A DNA stretch of 64,000 nucleotides from Pipra filicauda. Lineage: Eukaryota > Chordata > Aves > Passeriformes > Pipridae. The position numbers and the translations under genes are program-made. The stretch covers positions 154,400 through 218,399 of the forward strand of contig NW_024104769.1 of NCBI RefSeq assembly GCF_003945595.2, written 5' to 3'. The notes below the pieces were generated by a model, which worked only from the letters and a program-made list of their open reading frames with translations, had not been told where the DNA came from and made no database searches. Each line of letters opens with the position of its first letter. Positions within the stretch are counted from its first letter, which is position 1. This document shows positions 1 through 10,917 of the stretch, piece after piece.

Positions 1-80
1 GCAATTAAAATATTATAATTATTGGCGGCGGAGTATTTGCTTTTATCGGCTCCCATTTAAAAAGATGCAAATAGGGGCGT
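1..80. promoter_or_regulatory. Candidate regulatory island with perfect octamer
   Basis: AT-rich start of the window with AATTAAAATATTATAATTATT and a perfect POU octamer ATGCAAAT at 65-72. Motif evidence only. Confidence 0.25.
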
Positions 81-1009
81 TTTTAGCATTCCAGTCAGCC
101 CAGCTCCCTCCTGCAGAGAGGGAAATATTTGCTTTAGTCAACTTTGTTGTGTTGATTTCCTGGTTACCCTTATTTTCCCTGGTTTTTCTCCCCCCCCATC
201 ATTATGATCACTCTCCTTCCCTGGCACGGAGCCCTCTGTGCTGGCTCTGGGATTATCTCTGGGATAAGCATCCCGGGAGGGGCTGGGACACCCCCGAGGG
301 GATGCACGGGGTGAACCCTCCTCCCCATGGCAGAGACCCCCAAGCTGGGGGTAAATCAGGAGCCCCCCGGGGGGGGGGGGTGCAGGGGGAGCAGTGGTGG
401 GCTGGGGGAGGCTGTTCTGCACCCAGGGGGGAATTGGGGGGGTCGGCAAGGGCTGGGTAGGACAATTGCGAGCCCAAAGCGCCCTCCCCTGGTCGCTGCC
501 CAGCCCTGCTGCCCCTCGCGGGGACCCCAGTGCTGGGTGCCGGGTGTGCCCCCCTTGTGCCATGTGTGTCCTGTGCCGTGGGTGTGAGTGCAGAAGACCC
601 TTCCAGAAGGTTTTACTGCGAGAAGATTAAAGTTTTTCGCTTAAGGAAGCGCCCTTTCCTACCTGGAAAGAGGCACCTTTCCCAGAGATGTGTTCTCCTC
701 CTCTATTCCAGAGAAGCTCTCCCTGGTGAGTGCCATCTTCCATGGGCAGTGGGCCCTGTGCCATGGACAGTGCTGGGCTCCTGCCCCCCCTGTATCCTCC
801 TACCTCTTTGCTTTCACTCAGTGTTAGACAAAGCAGGTGATGGAGAGGCCACCAAGAGCCTCACAAGTGTCCCCACATCACCCCAGCTCCCCAGCAGGGT
901 GACACCTCATGCCAGGGTGGTGATGCCCAAACCCCCACACTACCAAGCACTGCCACCCTGCCAGGGAGGGGAGAGTCAGGTTTTGGTTGGGAGCCATCCC
1001 TGGGGACAA

Positions 1010-1268
1010 GACAGGATAGGGGACAGAGGGACAGGACAGGTACCCAGCCCTTGGAACTGCCAAAATCATCAACCATTGTCTGAGAGCCATCCCTGAGGAC
1101 AGGACAGGTACCCGGGGAACAATCCTGAGGACAGGACAGGGGGACAGGACAGGTACCCTGGGAACAATCCTGAGGACAGGACAGGTACCCTGGGAGCAAT
1201 CCCTGAGGACAGGACAGGTGGGACAGGAGAGGTACCCTGGGAACAATCCTGAGGACAGGACAGGTATC
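1010..1268. repeat. Minisatellite, about 32-bp unit with GGACAGGACAGGTACC core
   Basis: Clear units between 1083 and 1266 contain CCTGAGGACAGGACAGGTACC followed by a spacer GGGAACAATC. The left copies are more diverged. It explains the repeated G-Y-L-S-C-P-type peptides read on the minus strand, which are not genes. Confidence 0.88.
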
Positions 1269-1399
1269 CACATCTCAGCCCAGCCCAAAGCAGGAGCCAC
1301 AAGCACCCCCAAACCTAAAGGTCTTTGCCCTCTATTAGCTCACAAAGCAACTCCCCCATCCCCTGCCCAGCCGACCCCTCACAAGGCAGTACCAGCCTC

Positions 1400-1445
1400 C
1401 GAGGCTAATTAACTCTCTAATTAAAGATTAGAGCACGGTTGTTGT
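1400..1445. promoter_or_regulatory. Homeodomain-type motif cluster
   Basis: GCTAATTAACTCTCTAATTAAAGATTAGAG has two TAATTA cores within about 15 bp. This fits paired LIM/HOX-type sites. Conservation not tested. Confidence 0.3.
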
Positions 1446-2419
1446 TGGGTTTTCCCCACAGGGACTGTCTTAAACTCAAATCTGGGTGAGGATTATACAG
1501 AGTCATAGTGGTGGCTCTGGCCACGGGCTTGGGGTTTGGAGAGGGCATTCCAAGGTGCAGAGGATGGGCAGGACATGCTGCTTCCCATTCCTTGCCCTCC
1601 CAAAGGAGGAAAAAAAAATTGCTTGTTTGGGAAAAGCAGAGAGCAAAAGGAAGGGAAAATAGTTGTGTGAGTCCTCCACCCTGGAGGCATCATTCCCACC
1701 CACCAGCTCCAGGGGATGGTGCTGAGGCAGGACAGCTGGGCCAGGACACCACAGGGAGATGGGATTGGGAATAACATTGGAAATCAGCCCTTTTTTATTC
1801 CTTTTTCCCCCTCTCTTCCTCCTCCAAGACTAGAAATTGTGGAATTTCCCACCAGTGGGATCAATGTGAGTAAATCCCCATGGAAGAGCCAGGGGGGCAA
1901 AGGGGAAGCACAGCCTGGCTCCAGCCACTCACCCCAGCTCCTGGGGCTCCCCTGGCACCCCTGATGTGCTCCCCCAGCCCCTTTCCCTGCCTCCCTCCCT
2001 GCATAACCTCGGGCAGTGCTGAGCGAGGCTCCAGCCCTGCTTTATTAAGTTTACCTTGACCATAAACCCCACAAGTTTATAAAAATGCAGAAAAGGCCAT
2101 TTCTGTTCAGCTCCCTCATCCTCTGCTTTGCACTTTCGATCACATTCCAGCCCAGCTGACTGATTTCCCTGTTTCTGACCCAATTTGCTGCTGGGCTCTC
2201 GTGCCAGAGGGGGATCTCTGTGGGACCAGCCAGCTCTGATCCCTACAGTGAGAGTCCTCCAAACTGTACTTTTCTACCCAAACCAGCCCCTATCTTGGGG
2301 CAGATTTCTGGGCTGGGGCTGTTTCCCAGCCTCCAACAACCCTCCTCAAGGCGACAGGCTGACAGAAACGAATCCTAGCAAGACTTTCTTTCTTTTATTT
2401 CTCTACAGTTTGCCCTTGT

Positions 2420-2610
2420 TGTGGAAAAATCTATATTTTAACCCTAATTGTCTCCCGGTGGTAATGATTAAGGCATAGCTGGGTGATTTGCATTCCAAAT
2501 GCCACAAGGCTCTTGGTCCAGCCTGGATGAATCCCAGGCTCAGTGTCCAAAGCCCATTAAAAAAAATAAACCCATTAATGTACACTTGTTTTTGATATGG
2601 TTTGTGAGAG
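2420..2610. promoter_or_regulatory. AT-rich island with octamer-like and TAAT sites
   Basis: It contains TAATTG, TAATGATTAA and ATTTGCAT (octamer, reverse orientation, about 2487), then CCATTAAAAAAAATAAACCCATTAATG. A possible enhancer. Confidence 0.3.
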
Positions 2611-2839
2611 CTTCTCACTCCTCCAGTGGTCACCAGCTCCTGTTCCCCACTTGAGAGCCAAAGAGGGGCAAGGCAGAGATTCCCAGAGTTTTATTTCTCC
2701 CTTGGGGCAAAATAAAACATCCTGGAGCTGCTTTCCCACCTCATCCTGTGTGGACATTGAGATGGTTCCTCCATCCACCCTCTCCCCCAAAACCACCCCA
2801 TGCAGAGCTTAATCAAACCTCCCCAAGAGGGTAAAACCC

Positions 2840-3350
2840 CAAAATAGATTCATTCTTTGTGGAATTTAGAAGTTATATTTGGAATTAAGCACAATAGAAC
2901 CAAGATAATTACATAGCCAAAACACCTATATATAAAAATATTTCCTATGAAATCTGCATATTAAAAGAATTCCCACGAGAAATCACACAAAGCAGCAAAA
3001 ATTGGAGAGTGGAAACAAGTTTGTAAATAATGAATATGTATTAAAAAAATGAAATATATTCAAGTTAGAAAGTCGAGTAGTTGCTAGGCTGGTAAATATC
3101 AGCCTATAAAGAGCAAATTGCAGTGGAGCCAGAGTTTATTTAGTCTTATGTGAGGTTTTGTAAAGGCTCAGTCCAACCCACTCCACAGCTCCATAAATGG
3201 AGTTTTCCATTATTGTTTTGCAGATTAAAAAACACAGGCTGCTAGTTGAGGAAGGACATTAACCTCCTTTTTTATTACTTTTTATAAAGTGATATAACTG
3301 GGTTTATTATATTTTCAGATTTCAATGAAATGAGCGGTTTGACTGGGATT
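2840..3350. promoter_or_regulatory. Long AT-rich island, possible conserved noncoding element
   Basis: About 500 bp of A/T-rich, non-repetitive sequence with several TAAAT/ATTAAAA runs. It contrasts with the GC-rich flanks and shows no transposon or coding signature. Confidence 0.3.
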
Positions 3351-3981
3351 TACACATTCCCTCTGAGGCACTGGAAGCTTTGCAGTGTTGTTACAGGGTA
3401 TGAGACCCCAGCACCGAAAAAAAAAGAGCCAGAACGAGTGTAGATCGTGTCTTTATCCATATTTGTCAAAAAAACCAGGAACACAGTCCCACAGAAAGGT
3501 TGGAAAACCAACATGCACATGCAGGAAAACATGTCTGGAATAAATTAAAGAGCGATGCAAATCCTGCTTGGAATCACCACTTGGAAAGGCAAACTAAAAA
3601 TTATGTTCCTTGACAGTAGGAGCTGAAAACACATCCCCACCTCAAATTAATTTTGGATTCACTGCCTTCCCAACAGGAATCCTATTCCCCAGAGTCACAC
3701 TGCATCCCTGACCATGTTGCCAGCTACAGCCCCATCCCACAAGGGAGCAAAACCCACCTTTCACCAGAAACACCCAGTCCCACCCCATTCCCAGGAAGAA
3801 ATATCTCCATTATACAACTCATCAAGCCATAAGGTTTGCTAAAAACAAGGAGGAGAAAGGAATACATACATATACATTTTTAAATTACACGAGTTTGGAG
3901 CTACTTTATCAGGCCAGGCAGGAGCAACAGCCCCACCTGAGCCAAGCTGTGCCCAAAGAAACACTTCCCAAAAGCTCTTAC

Positions 3982-4054
3982 CTTGCCAAAATCCCACAGC
4001 TCTGAGCAGAATCACCACAGCAATGAGAAGCAGGACCCCCTCAGGCACAGCCAT
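3982..4054 (-). CDS. Possible signal-peptide first coding exon of an unidentified minus-strand gene
   Basis: An ATG at 4054 in fair context (G at -3, G at +4) opens M-A-V-P-E-G-V-L-L-L-I-A-V-V-I-L-L-R-A-V-G-F-W-Q. The frame then meets a strong donor CAAG|GTAAGAG, leaving phase 1. A charged/polar start, hydrophobic core and phase-1 exit are what signal exons of Ig-superfamily genes look like. In vertebrates the IgLON gene OPCML lies in this direction from IGSF9B on the same strand, and IgLON first exons join a split Gly codon. No further exon is in the window and chance cannot be excluded. Confidence 0.3.
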
Positions 4055-4840
4055 ACCTGAGAGGACCCACCCAAGTGTGCCTAATAAAGACGAGGAGGAA
4101 CTTCCCTCCCCGTTCCCATCACAGGTGATTAGTGTGAACCACTAACGAACTCTGCCAGCAGCTGCACTGCCACTGGATTGATTCCACTCTGCCTTCTGCT
4201 GCAGTGGGAATGGTGATAGTTCAGCCCCCCCCAAATCCTTGTTGGGGAGAGGACAGGAAAAAAGCAGAGCCTCACCCCGAAAGAGGGAGGAGAGCAGTGG
4301 GGTGCAGGATCTGGGGAAGATTTTCCCCCTTCCATCAGCTCCCCACAGCTCCCACATTCCAAAGTCTGCCCAAGCCCTAATCCCACTCTGTTTCACCCCA
4401 AAACACAGAGCCTTTGGGGCCACAGAGAATTAAGGGACGTGGTCTGGGGTATTGCCACAGTCCAGGGGTCTGATGAGGGGACAGAGAACCAGGAGGTGAA
4501 GCACACAGGTGTCACCAGCCATGAGAGATCCCAGTGCAGCCTCTGCTCTCAGATCCAAGGATTTCAGGAGCGTGGTCAGAGCCTGGGTACATCCTGCTGT
4601 GTCACCCCAGCTGCAGGCACAGCACCTTACATATCTCCTGGGGGGATGTGGGGCTGAGAGCTGATACCAAAATCTCCCCTCTGACCCCAGGGCTTTGAAA
4701 CCACCTTGGTTTAATAAAAGCAAAGAGGTCTGAGCATCCAGAGCCCTGAAACAGGGAGGGAATGAGGTGGGAAGAAGGTTTCATGGGGCCAGCACATACT
4801 TATTGATTTCATTTGAAATAAAATATTACAGCTAGCATAG

Positions 4841-5395
4841 GAATGAATCACAGAATCATAGAATGGTTTGTGTTGGAAAGGACCTTAAAGATCATCTCGT
4901 TCCACCCCCTGCCATGGGCAGGGACACCTTCCACTAGCTCAGGTTGCTCCAAGCCCCGTCCAACCTGGCCTTGGACACTTCCAGGGATGGGGCAGCCACA
5001 GCTTCTCTGGGCAACCTGTGCCAGGGCCTCCCCACCCTCCCAGGGAAGAATTTTTTCCTAACATCTAATCTAATCCTACTCTCTCTCAGTGGGAAGCCAT
5101 CCTCCCTTGTGCTGTCACTCCAGGCTCTTGTAAATAGTCCCTCTCCAGGAATCTTTCTTGCAGGCTCCCTTCAGGCACTGGGAGGCCACAATCAGGTCAC
5201 CCTGAAGTCTTCTCCAGGCTGAACAATCCCAGCTCTCCCAGCCTTTCCTCACAGCAGAGCTGCTCCATCCCGCTGAGCATCTTGGTGGCTTCCTGCAGAC
5301 TCTCTCCAGCAGCTCCACATCCTCCTTGTGCTGGAGACAACAACACTGCAGGGAGGGTCTCACCGGAGTGGAGGGGGCAGAACTTCACGCGTGGA
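4841..5395 (-). mobile_element. CR1 LINE fragment (5'-truncated)
   Basis: Plus strand starts with AATCACAGAATCATAGAATGG, the reverse complement of the CR1 3' tail. It then runs through the usual TTGGAAAGGACCTTAAAGATCATC and CCATGGGCAGGGACACCTTCCAC segments. About 550 bp of the 3' end is present. The longest CR1 copy in the window. No intact reverse transcriptase. Confidence 0.92.
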
Positions 5396-5483
5396 GAGGG
5401 GCTGGTTCCTCCCGGGGGCCTCTGGTAGCACCAGACAGAAGAAACAGCAGCTCTGGTGGGAGCAGTGACACCAGCACAGGCAC

Positions 5484-5530
5484 ATGTGGAAGTGGAACAC
5501 CAGGGAGGTGGAAGTGGAACACCAGGGAGC
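5484..5530. repeat. 22-bp direct duplication
   Basis: GTGGAAGTGGAACACCAGGGAG occurs twice in tandem. Confidence 0.9.
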
Positions 5531-5589
5531 CAAGGCTGGGAGGGCCCAGCCCGTCCTGCCGCCGCTCCTCGTGCTGCTGCCGGCGAACG

Positions 5590-5760
5590 TGAGGGCAGAT
5601 CTGATATCCATAAATCAACATATTACTCATTTTCGAGCATTGCAGTCTGACAGCTGTTACATGAGCACATTGTTAGGAGCTGTCAGGCGCTGATACATAG
5701 TGCCTTTTACAACATATGTTGACTTTTATCTAATGTTGTTCCATAATTAGCCCCAGGGAG
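5590..5760. promoter_or_regulatory. Candidate conserved noncoding element with inverted TGACAG sites
   Basis: An AT-rich island in GC-rich surroundings. It has CTGACAGCT at 5647-5655 and its exact reverse complement AGCTGTCAG at 5678-5686 (MEIS/TGIF-type TGACAG cores). CAGCTG and CATATG E-boxes are present, and homeodomain cores (CATAATTAG near 5742, CATAAATCAAC near 5610). Motif density and base composition suggest an enhancer; conservation was not tested. Confidence 0.4.
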
Positions 5761-6709
5761 CAGGAATCTGGGCAGCCGGCTGGCTGTGTGATCTCAGTTA
5801 ACCTTTCCTGCCGGGGGGAAAAGGGCAGAGCCGGGAGGGCTGCGAGCTGGGGATGCTTCAGTGGATCAGGAGGAAGCAGGCAGAGCGTGGATGTGAGCGG
5901 TACCCACAGCCCAGCACCTGGGGACAGAGCTGGTCCTGCTCCCCTGCAGGGTCCCTGAGCCTTTGGAGCCATTATAAGAGGTAAGATAAAGCCCTGAGGG
6001 ATCTGGGAGCTTCCCTTATGGGTGGAGCCCTGAATTTCAGGCTCAAACCAAGGTAGTGGCCCCAGGGGTCTGGATGGAGGAGGGGACTGAGGGGTACTTC
6101 TCCCCATGCACGGATGGAGATGGAAGGCAGGGATGATTTACTGACCAGGATGGGAGATAAATGAAGGAGCAGATGGTGGAGTTAATGAGTGGAAAGGGTA
6201 GATGGATGGACAAAGAGACAATGGAGACAATGTGATAATGGATGGTTGCGCTCCTACCCAGATGAGGACAAATGTTCTGATGTGTCCTCACAGCCTGGCT
6301 CCTGTTTAGGAGCCTGTGATGGTTCCCATGGAAGACCAGCTCTTGTCACCGTCCCTCTCACCACCAGGGTCCAGGTCACCCTTCATGAGCACCTTTGCTG
6401 TCACCAAAAATTATTCCCCTCTCTCTTTGAAACATTCCCAGGCTCCTGCTCCACCAAAACAAGCAGCAGAGTACTCAGGACATGTTGGTCTCTATGAAGC
6501 AACTCATCTTTGTGGAGAAACCCAGTGGGATGATGTCTGTGGGGAGGGGACACTGTCCCACTGCAGCCCCCCGGGCGCCTGGGCTGTTTTCCCTCCCTCA
6601 CTGCAGCTGCTTAAGCTTGAAAAAACAGGAGAGGGAAAATAAATCAATAAGACACGAAGATAAATATGCTTTCCAGCGCGCTCACATGTTGCAGCCGACT
6701 CCTCTGGAC

Positions 6710-6765
6710 GTGCTGTGGTGGCTGCATAATTCATGAACTCACCACTCATATGCAAATGGGGCAGC
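6710..6765. promoter_or_regulatory. Octamer-containing regulatory candidate
   Basis: GCATAATTCATGAACTCACC followed by a perfect ATGCAAAT at 6750-6757, the second perfect octamer in the downstream region. Confidence 0.3.
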
Positions 6766-6800
6766 TCCTGCCGGGCTGGCCCAGACACACCCGGCGCTCT

Positions 6801-6932
6801 CCCACCACTCCCAGCACTCCTCGACTACCCCCCAGTGCTCCCAGTTCCCTCCCACCACTCCCAGTATCCCTCTTTGACTCCCCCCAGTGCTCCCACTTCC
6901 CTCTAACCGCTTCCAGTATCTCTCCTTGACTC
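6801..6932. repeat. Tandem repeat, about 51-bp unit, 2.6 copies
   Basis: The blocks starting at 6801 and 6851 both run CCCACCACTCCCAG, then a variable segment, then CCCAGTGCTCCCA. A third partial copy starts about 6903. Pyrimidine-rich, no coding meaning. Confidence 0.8.
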
Positions 6933-7954
6933 CAAAATGGAATATGGACAAAGATTCCTCCCAGGCAAAAGGTGCCAGGTCAGAAAGGTCTTGCTGCCCA
7001 CGGAGTGCCCTGGGCAGCCCATCATCTGCACCTGAGACACCCAGGCTAGGGGCTTGCTCTCCTAGGGAAAGGGCTGTAAATCCTTTGCAGGAGCCCAGCA
7101 CCCAAATTGCAAGTCCACCTCCCAGAATTGACCACGGCCCCAGAAAAAAACCTCCCAGGGCTCCATTAAATAAGTCAGTTTAAAGTTGGAGGTCAGCCTG
7201 CTTTGGCAGGGAGCCGTGCTCTGCTAACAGCAAGCCTGGTGTGCCCGCAGAGGGGAATTTGTGGGGCATAAAAAGGGGTCTGTGTCTGCTGCTCGTGGTA
7301 GCTCAGAGCTGTGGGATGGCTCTGCTCACCCAGCAGCAAACGCTGTTCTTCGTTATGGCTGGGAATAATGGGTGTTATATAAATCAACACCAGCTTCTCA
7401 GATGGAAAAGTACTTTATTAGTCATTTTAGCAGCACAGCATCATCAAGGGCTTGCTTCAGGCAGGGTATAGAAGGCATGGAGCTGGCCCGGGATGCTGTG
7501 GGTGGTGGTACCCACCTTGCCCAGCTCCCAGCTGAGACTCTCCCCCTCCCAGGGGCTGCCAGCAACCTTCCCTAGCTCCTGCCTCCTGCTGTGTCCCTTC
7601 CTCCTTCATCCCAACAGCAGTGCTCCCCAGGAGTGGCTGCTTCTCCCAGATAAATGGTTTAATTAGCTTTTTATTGACTCAAGTGAGTACATTCCTTGGG
7701 CAGCGGCTGGGAGAGGAGAGGCAATGTCCCAGGGAGCACATCCTGCATCCCAGGCTGGAGGGATAAAAAGGTCTTTGCCCCATGGAGTCACAGGTTGGAT
7801 CAGAAAGAGCAGATCCAGCCACAGGAGGGGTTTCTGGTCCCTGCATGAGCACCCATGTGAGCATCCCTTGAGTGAATTCCACCCTCTATTCCCTATGAGA
7901 AAAGAAACACAGAGAGGGTGGGAATGTGGCAGGAGGACAAATCCAAGGTGGGAG

Positions 7955-7955
7955 A

Positions 7956-7996
<41 letters not shown>
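7955..7996. repeat. (AAT)n microsatellite
   Basis: About thirteen uninterrupted AAT/ATA units on the plus strand. Confidence 0.97.
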
Positions 7997-7997
<1 letters not shown>

Positions 7998-8649
7998 GCA
8001 CCTGCTGAACAGCAATGCTGGAAATCAAAGCACGAACACCAAATACATCTGCAAGACGCAGGGAAGATTTTTAATTTTGGAAACTGGCAAAAAGATTTGA
8101 GATAGCTGGAGAACAATCAGCACTTCCCTTTGTGCCTGGAGGGACTGACAAACTTTGCATAAACAATTTTCCTTCCCTCTGATGTGGAAAGGCTGCCACG
8201 GAGCAGTGGGAGAGGCCAGAACCAGTCCCTACTGACTTGAAGAAAGCCAAGCCCAAAAAGATTCCCTGAAAAATGACATTAATGGCCTGAGAGCAGTGGG
8301 ATGGGGGTAAGACTATGGGAGAGGGGGCAGCAGCGTCTCTGATTTCTGGTCCAGGGACCCTGAGCTGCTTCCTAATCGTGAGCCCTCAACCTGGCCACCC
8401 TGATCCTGTTGGAAAAGATATTTCTCTGCCAGGTTAAATGCCAAAACAGGGTGGGGAGAGATTAAAAATCATCCCCTTCCCCAGGCAAGCCCTCCCAGAC
8501 CGTGTCATCCCGAGATGTGCTCTGGCACCAGAATATTAATGTGATGGAGGATGCTGTCCACCTCAGCCAGGCACCAGCTCCAGCACAGGAGAGAGATACC
8601 AGGAGTTCAGTTTGTGTTTGCCTGAGCCAAGGAGAAAATCTAATTAAAC

Positions 8650-8840
8650 ATGGCATCAGGGCTTGGAGGAGCTGGGGATGGGGCAGGAATATAAAGCGCG
8701 GCCGCTTCCCGCAGATCAGAGGGCAATATTAATAAACCCACAGAGGGGGACTGCAGGATCAGCTGGTGATATTGATAAATGTAAAGCAAAGACAAAGCAG
8801 CCAGGGAATATTGGATGGTAAAGCTGATAAAAAGACAAGT
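8650..8840. promoter_or_regulatory. AT-rich motif-dense island
   Basis: Between GC-rich flanks, this stretch carries CAATATTAATAAACC, GATATTGATAAATG and AGCAAAGACAAAGC with repeated GATA and CAAAG (SOX/TCF-like) cores. Function untested. Confidence 0.3.
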
Positions 8841-9439
8841 GGGGACAGCCAGCCCTGCCATCCTGGCGGAGGGAGCCCTGCAGCCACCCGCCTGCTTCCC
8901 AGGCAGGGGATGGCACAGAGCACCCCAAAGAGGGGGGGACTTGGGCCCGTGGGCTGTTACCCCTATTAATGTGCCCCCAAACCTGCAGCCCCCAGAGCAG
9001 CACGGCTGCCTTGCACATCCCAGAGCCAGGTCTCAGCAGAGAGGAGGCCCAGGCACAGGATCTCCATCCAGCTGGGAGCTTGGGATGCACCCCCTGGGGA
9101 TGGGGAGCAGGGACAGCAACGGCCAGGGGCTGTGTGGGAGAGCAAAGCAGGGCGAGCTGGGAGCACAGAGCACTGGAGATGCTCCCTGCTTGCTCCATCA
9201 GCCACAGGGATGTGTGTGGAGGCAGCAGGGATGGGGCTGAAGGTGGAGCAGGGGGCAGGAGGAGTACGTGGGGGATGGCACAGCCTCTGCAGCTCTTCCC
9301 TGTTACCTGCAGTCTTTCATCTCGAGATGGAAGTTTGTTTTCTTCTCTTCCACCCTCGGTGCATTGACCTTGAGTGTCCCTGAAGCCCCTCTCGCAGGGA
9401 TCACTCTCCCACGGCCGTGCACCCACGGCTCCCTCCCCT

Positions 9440-9620
9440 CTGCCAGCAGCACGTCGAGCCAGGGCATCGAAAAGAGCCACCGAGCGCGTTTTAAATAAAA
9501 GATCGCGTCTTTCCGAGCTATTGGAGTGATGATTTAAACATGAAGTCAAAGCCAGTAATGGTGTTGTCAGAGCCGTGGCGGTAAATCCAATCAATAATTC
9601 ACTGATAGCAGGAACGGTGG
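9440..9620. promoter_or_regulatory. Candidate conserved noncoding element with TALE/HOX-like sites
   Basis: GTTTTAAATAAAAGATCGCG, GATGATTTAAACATGAAGTC, TGTTGTCAG and AATCCAATCAATAATTC occur within 180 bp, in a GC-rich setting. The last is PBX/HOX-like. It falls inside a spurious minus-strand open frame. Confidence 0.35.
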
Positions 9621-10911
9621 CTCCAGCCAGACCTGCCTGTGGAGGGCACGGAGCTTCCCCCTGGAGCAGGAGGTCCATCCCCTCCTGTCTCCCTGCCAGC
9701 ATCACCCACGCTGGCAGCAGAGGTTTGGCCCCCACTGGGAATGGGCAAGAGCCAGGAGCCAGATCTGGAGCCCCACAGGAGGGGAATGCTGCCCGCTTCC
9801 AAGGGGTGGGAGGTGAAATGAATTTCTTACCTGGAGATGGATGTTCAAAACGCTGGAAACACCTTGGCTAAGTGATGGCAGCTCAAGTTTTCCTCTCAGC
9901 TCTTGTGCCCTTTGAAAGAGGCCAAATCAGTCCCAGCTGTCCTTGTGAGGCTTAAAAATACCGACAAGGGACCCTACCCCCGGCCATCAGCACAGCTGGG
10001 TTGCCCACCTGCCACAGGGGTACTGGGGGTGCCTCATCCCTGTGGCACCCTGCCCCTCCAGCCCAGAACCCACATGCCCCTGGATGAGTTCCTGCAGCAT
10101 CATTTACCTGCACAAACACCTCAGTCACAGCCCAACCTCCTTTTTGCCCTCTCATTCCCTCTAACGCAGCAGGGATCAGTTCTGCTGTAACACAGGATCC
10201 AGATGGGGGGCCTGGATCCCCACTTCATCCCTCCTCCTTCCCACAGGGCTTCACCAAGACTGGAGCAAAGCTGGGTGGCAGCACTTAAATGACTCCCAAG
10301 CATCTGCCTGTGCTGGGTGCAGGGTGTTGTGGCACCCACAGCAGGATGGTCCCTGATACCTGCACAGAGGTGTGCAAGGTCCATGTGGGAATACCCAGGG
10401 CAAGCTGGGGCTGCCCTGGGCACAGTTTTGGGGAGCAGCCGGCGAGGGATGTGGAAGTGGCCTTTGTGTGCATCTCTGCTCCCCCCTGGGGAGGAGTTTA
10501 ATTGGGACTGGTACTCAAAGATGCTGCACAGCCCTGAGCCACATCCCCAACACACTGAGGGGTGTGAGGGCAGCACAGCTCCCCAGAGAGCAGCCAGCCC
10601 CTAAAAACATTGCAGGAGCCCCATTGCAGGGGGACTCGGTGGGCACCCCGGCACTGGGGGGCAGCTCAAGGACAAGCAGGAGGCCAGACAGACAGAAGCA
10701 GCCCCTCTATCCCGGCCCTGTGGGCGGATACACAGAGGACAGAGGTGCTGGAGGCGGTCGAGGCAGCCTCTTCTCCTTCCATCCTCATCACCAGCGCCGG
10801 GAGCTGCCGAGCCGGCACTGCCACCTCGTGGCACGGCCACCGGCGAGGCTGGGGACATCGTGGCACCACACACCGCACAGTCCCGGACATGCTCCATTGC
10901 TTGACAGAGCC

Positions 10912-10917
10912 TTTATT
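10912..10917 (-). promoter_or_regulatory. Alternative far-distal poly(A) signal AATAAA with GU-rich downstream element
   Basis: Minus strand reads GGTAATAAAGGCTCTG. About 30-45 nt further on is a GU-rich run (TGTGCGGTGTGTGGTG) on the same strand, the classical downstream element arrangement. It could be the true end of the IGSF9B transcript or of a longer isoform. Confidence 0.4.

Larger units (their letters stand above)
1..10880. other. Intergenic DNA downstream of IGSF9B
   Basis: No convincing coding sequence apart from the tentative signal exon at 3982-4054. The rest is GC-rich unique sequence interrupted by AT-rich islands, one CR1 and small tandem repeats, each listed separately. Open frames at 138-563, 861-1312, 8716-9735 and 10372-10941 have low-complexity or repeat-derived translations and no splice or codon logic. 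Confidence 0.6.

Noticed and set aside
3350..3532. 60-codon minus-strand frame near the candidate signal exon
   Set aside because: Lies in an AT-rich block, no donor/acceptor in suitable phase to join 3982, and no Ig-domain features.
8716..9735. 339-codon minus-strand open frame
   Set aside because: Low-complexity translation with no family resemblance; it crosses an AT-rich regulatory-looking island. GC-rich DNA gives such frames by chance.
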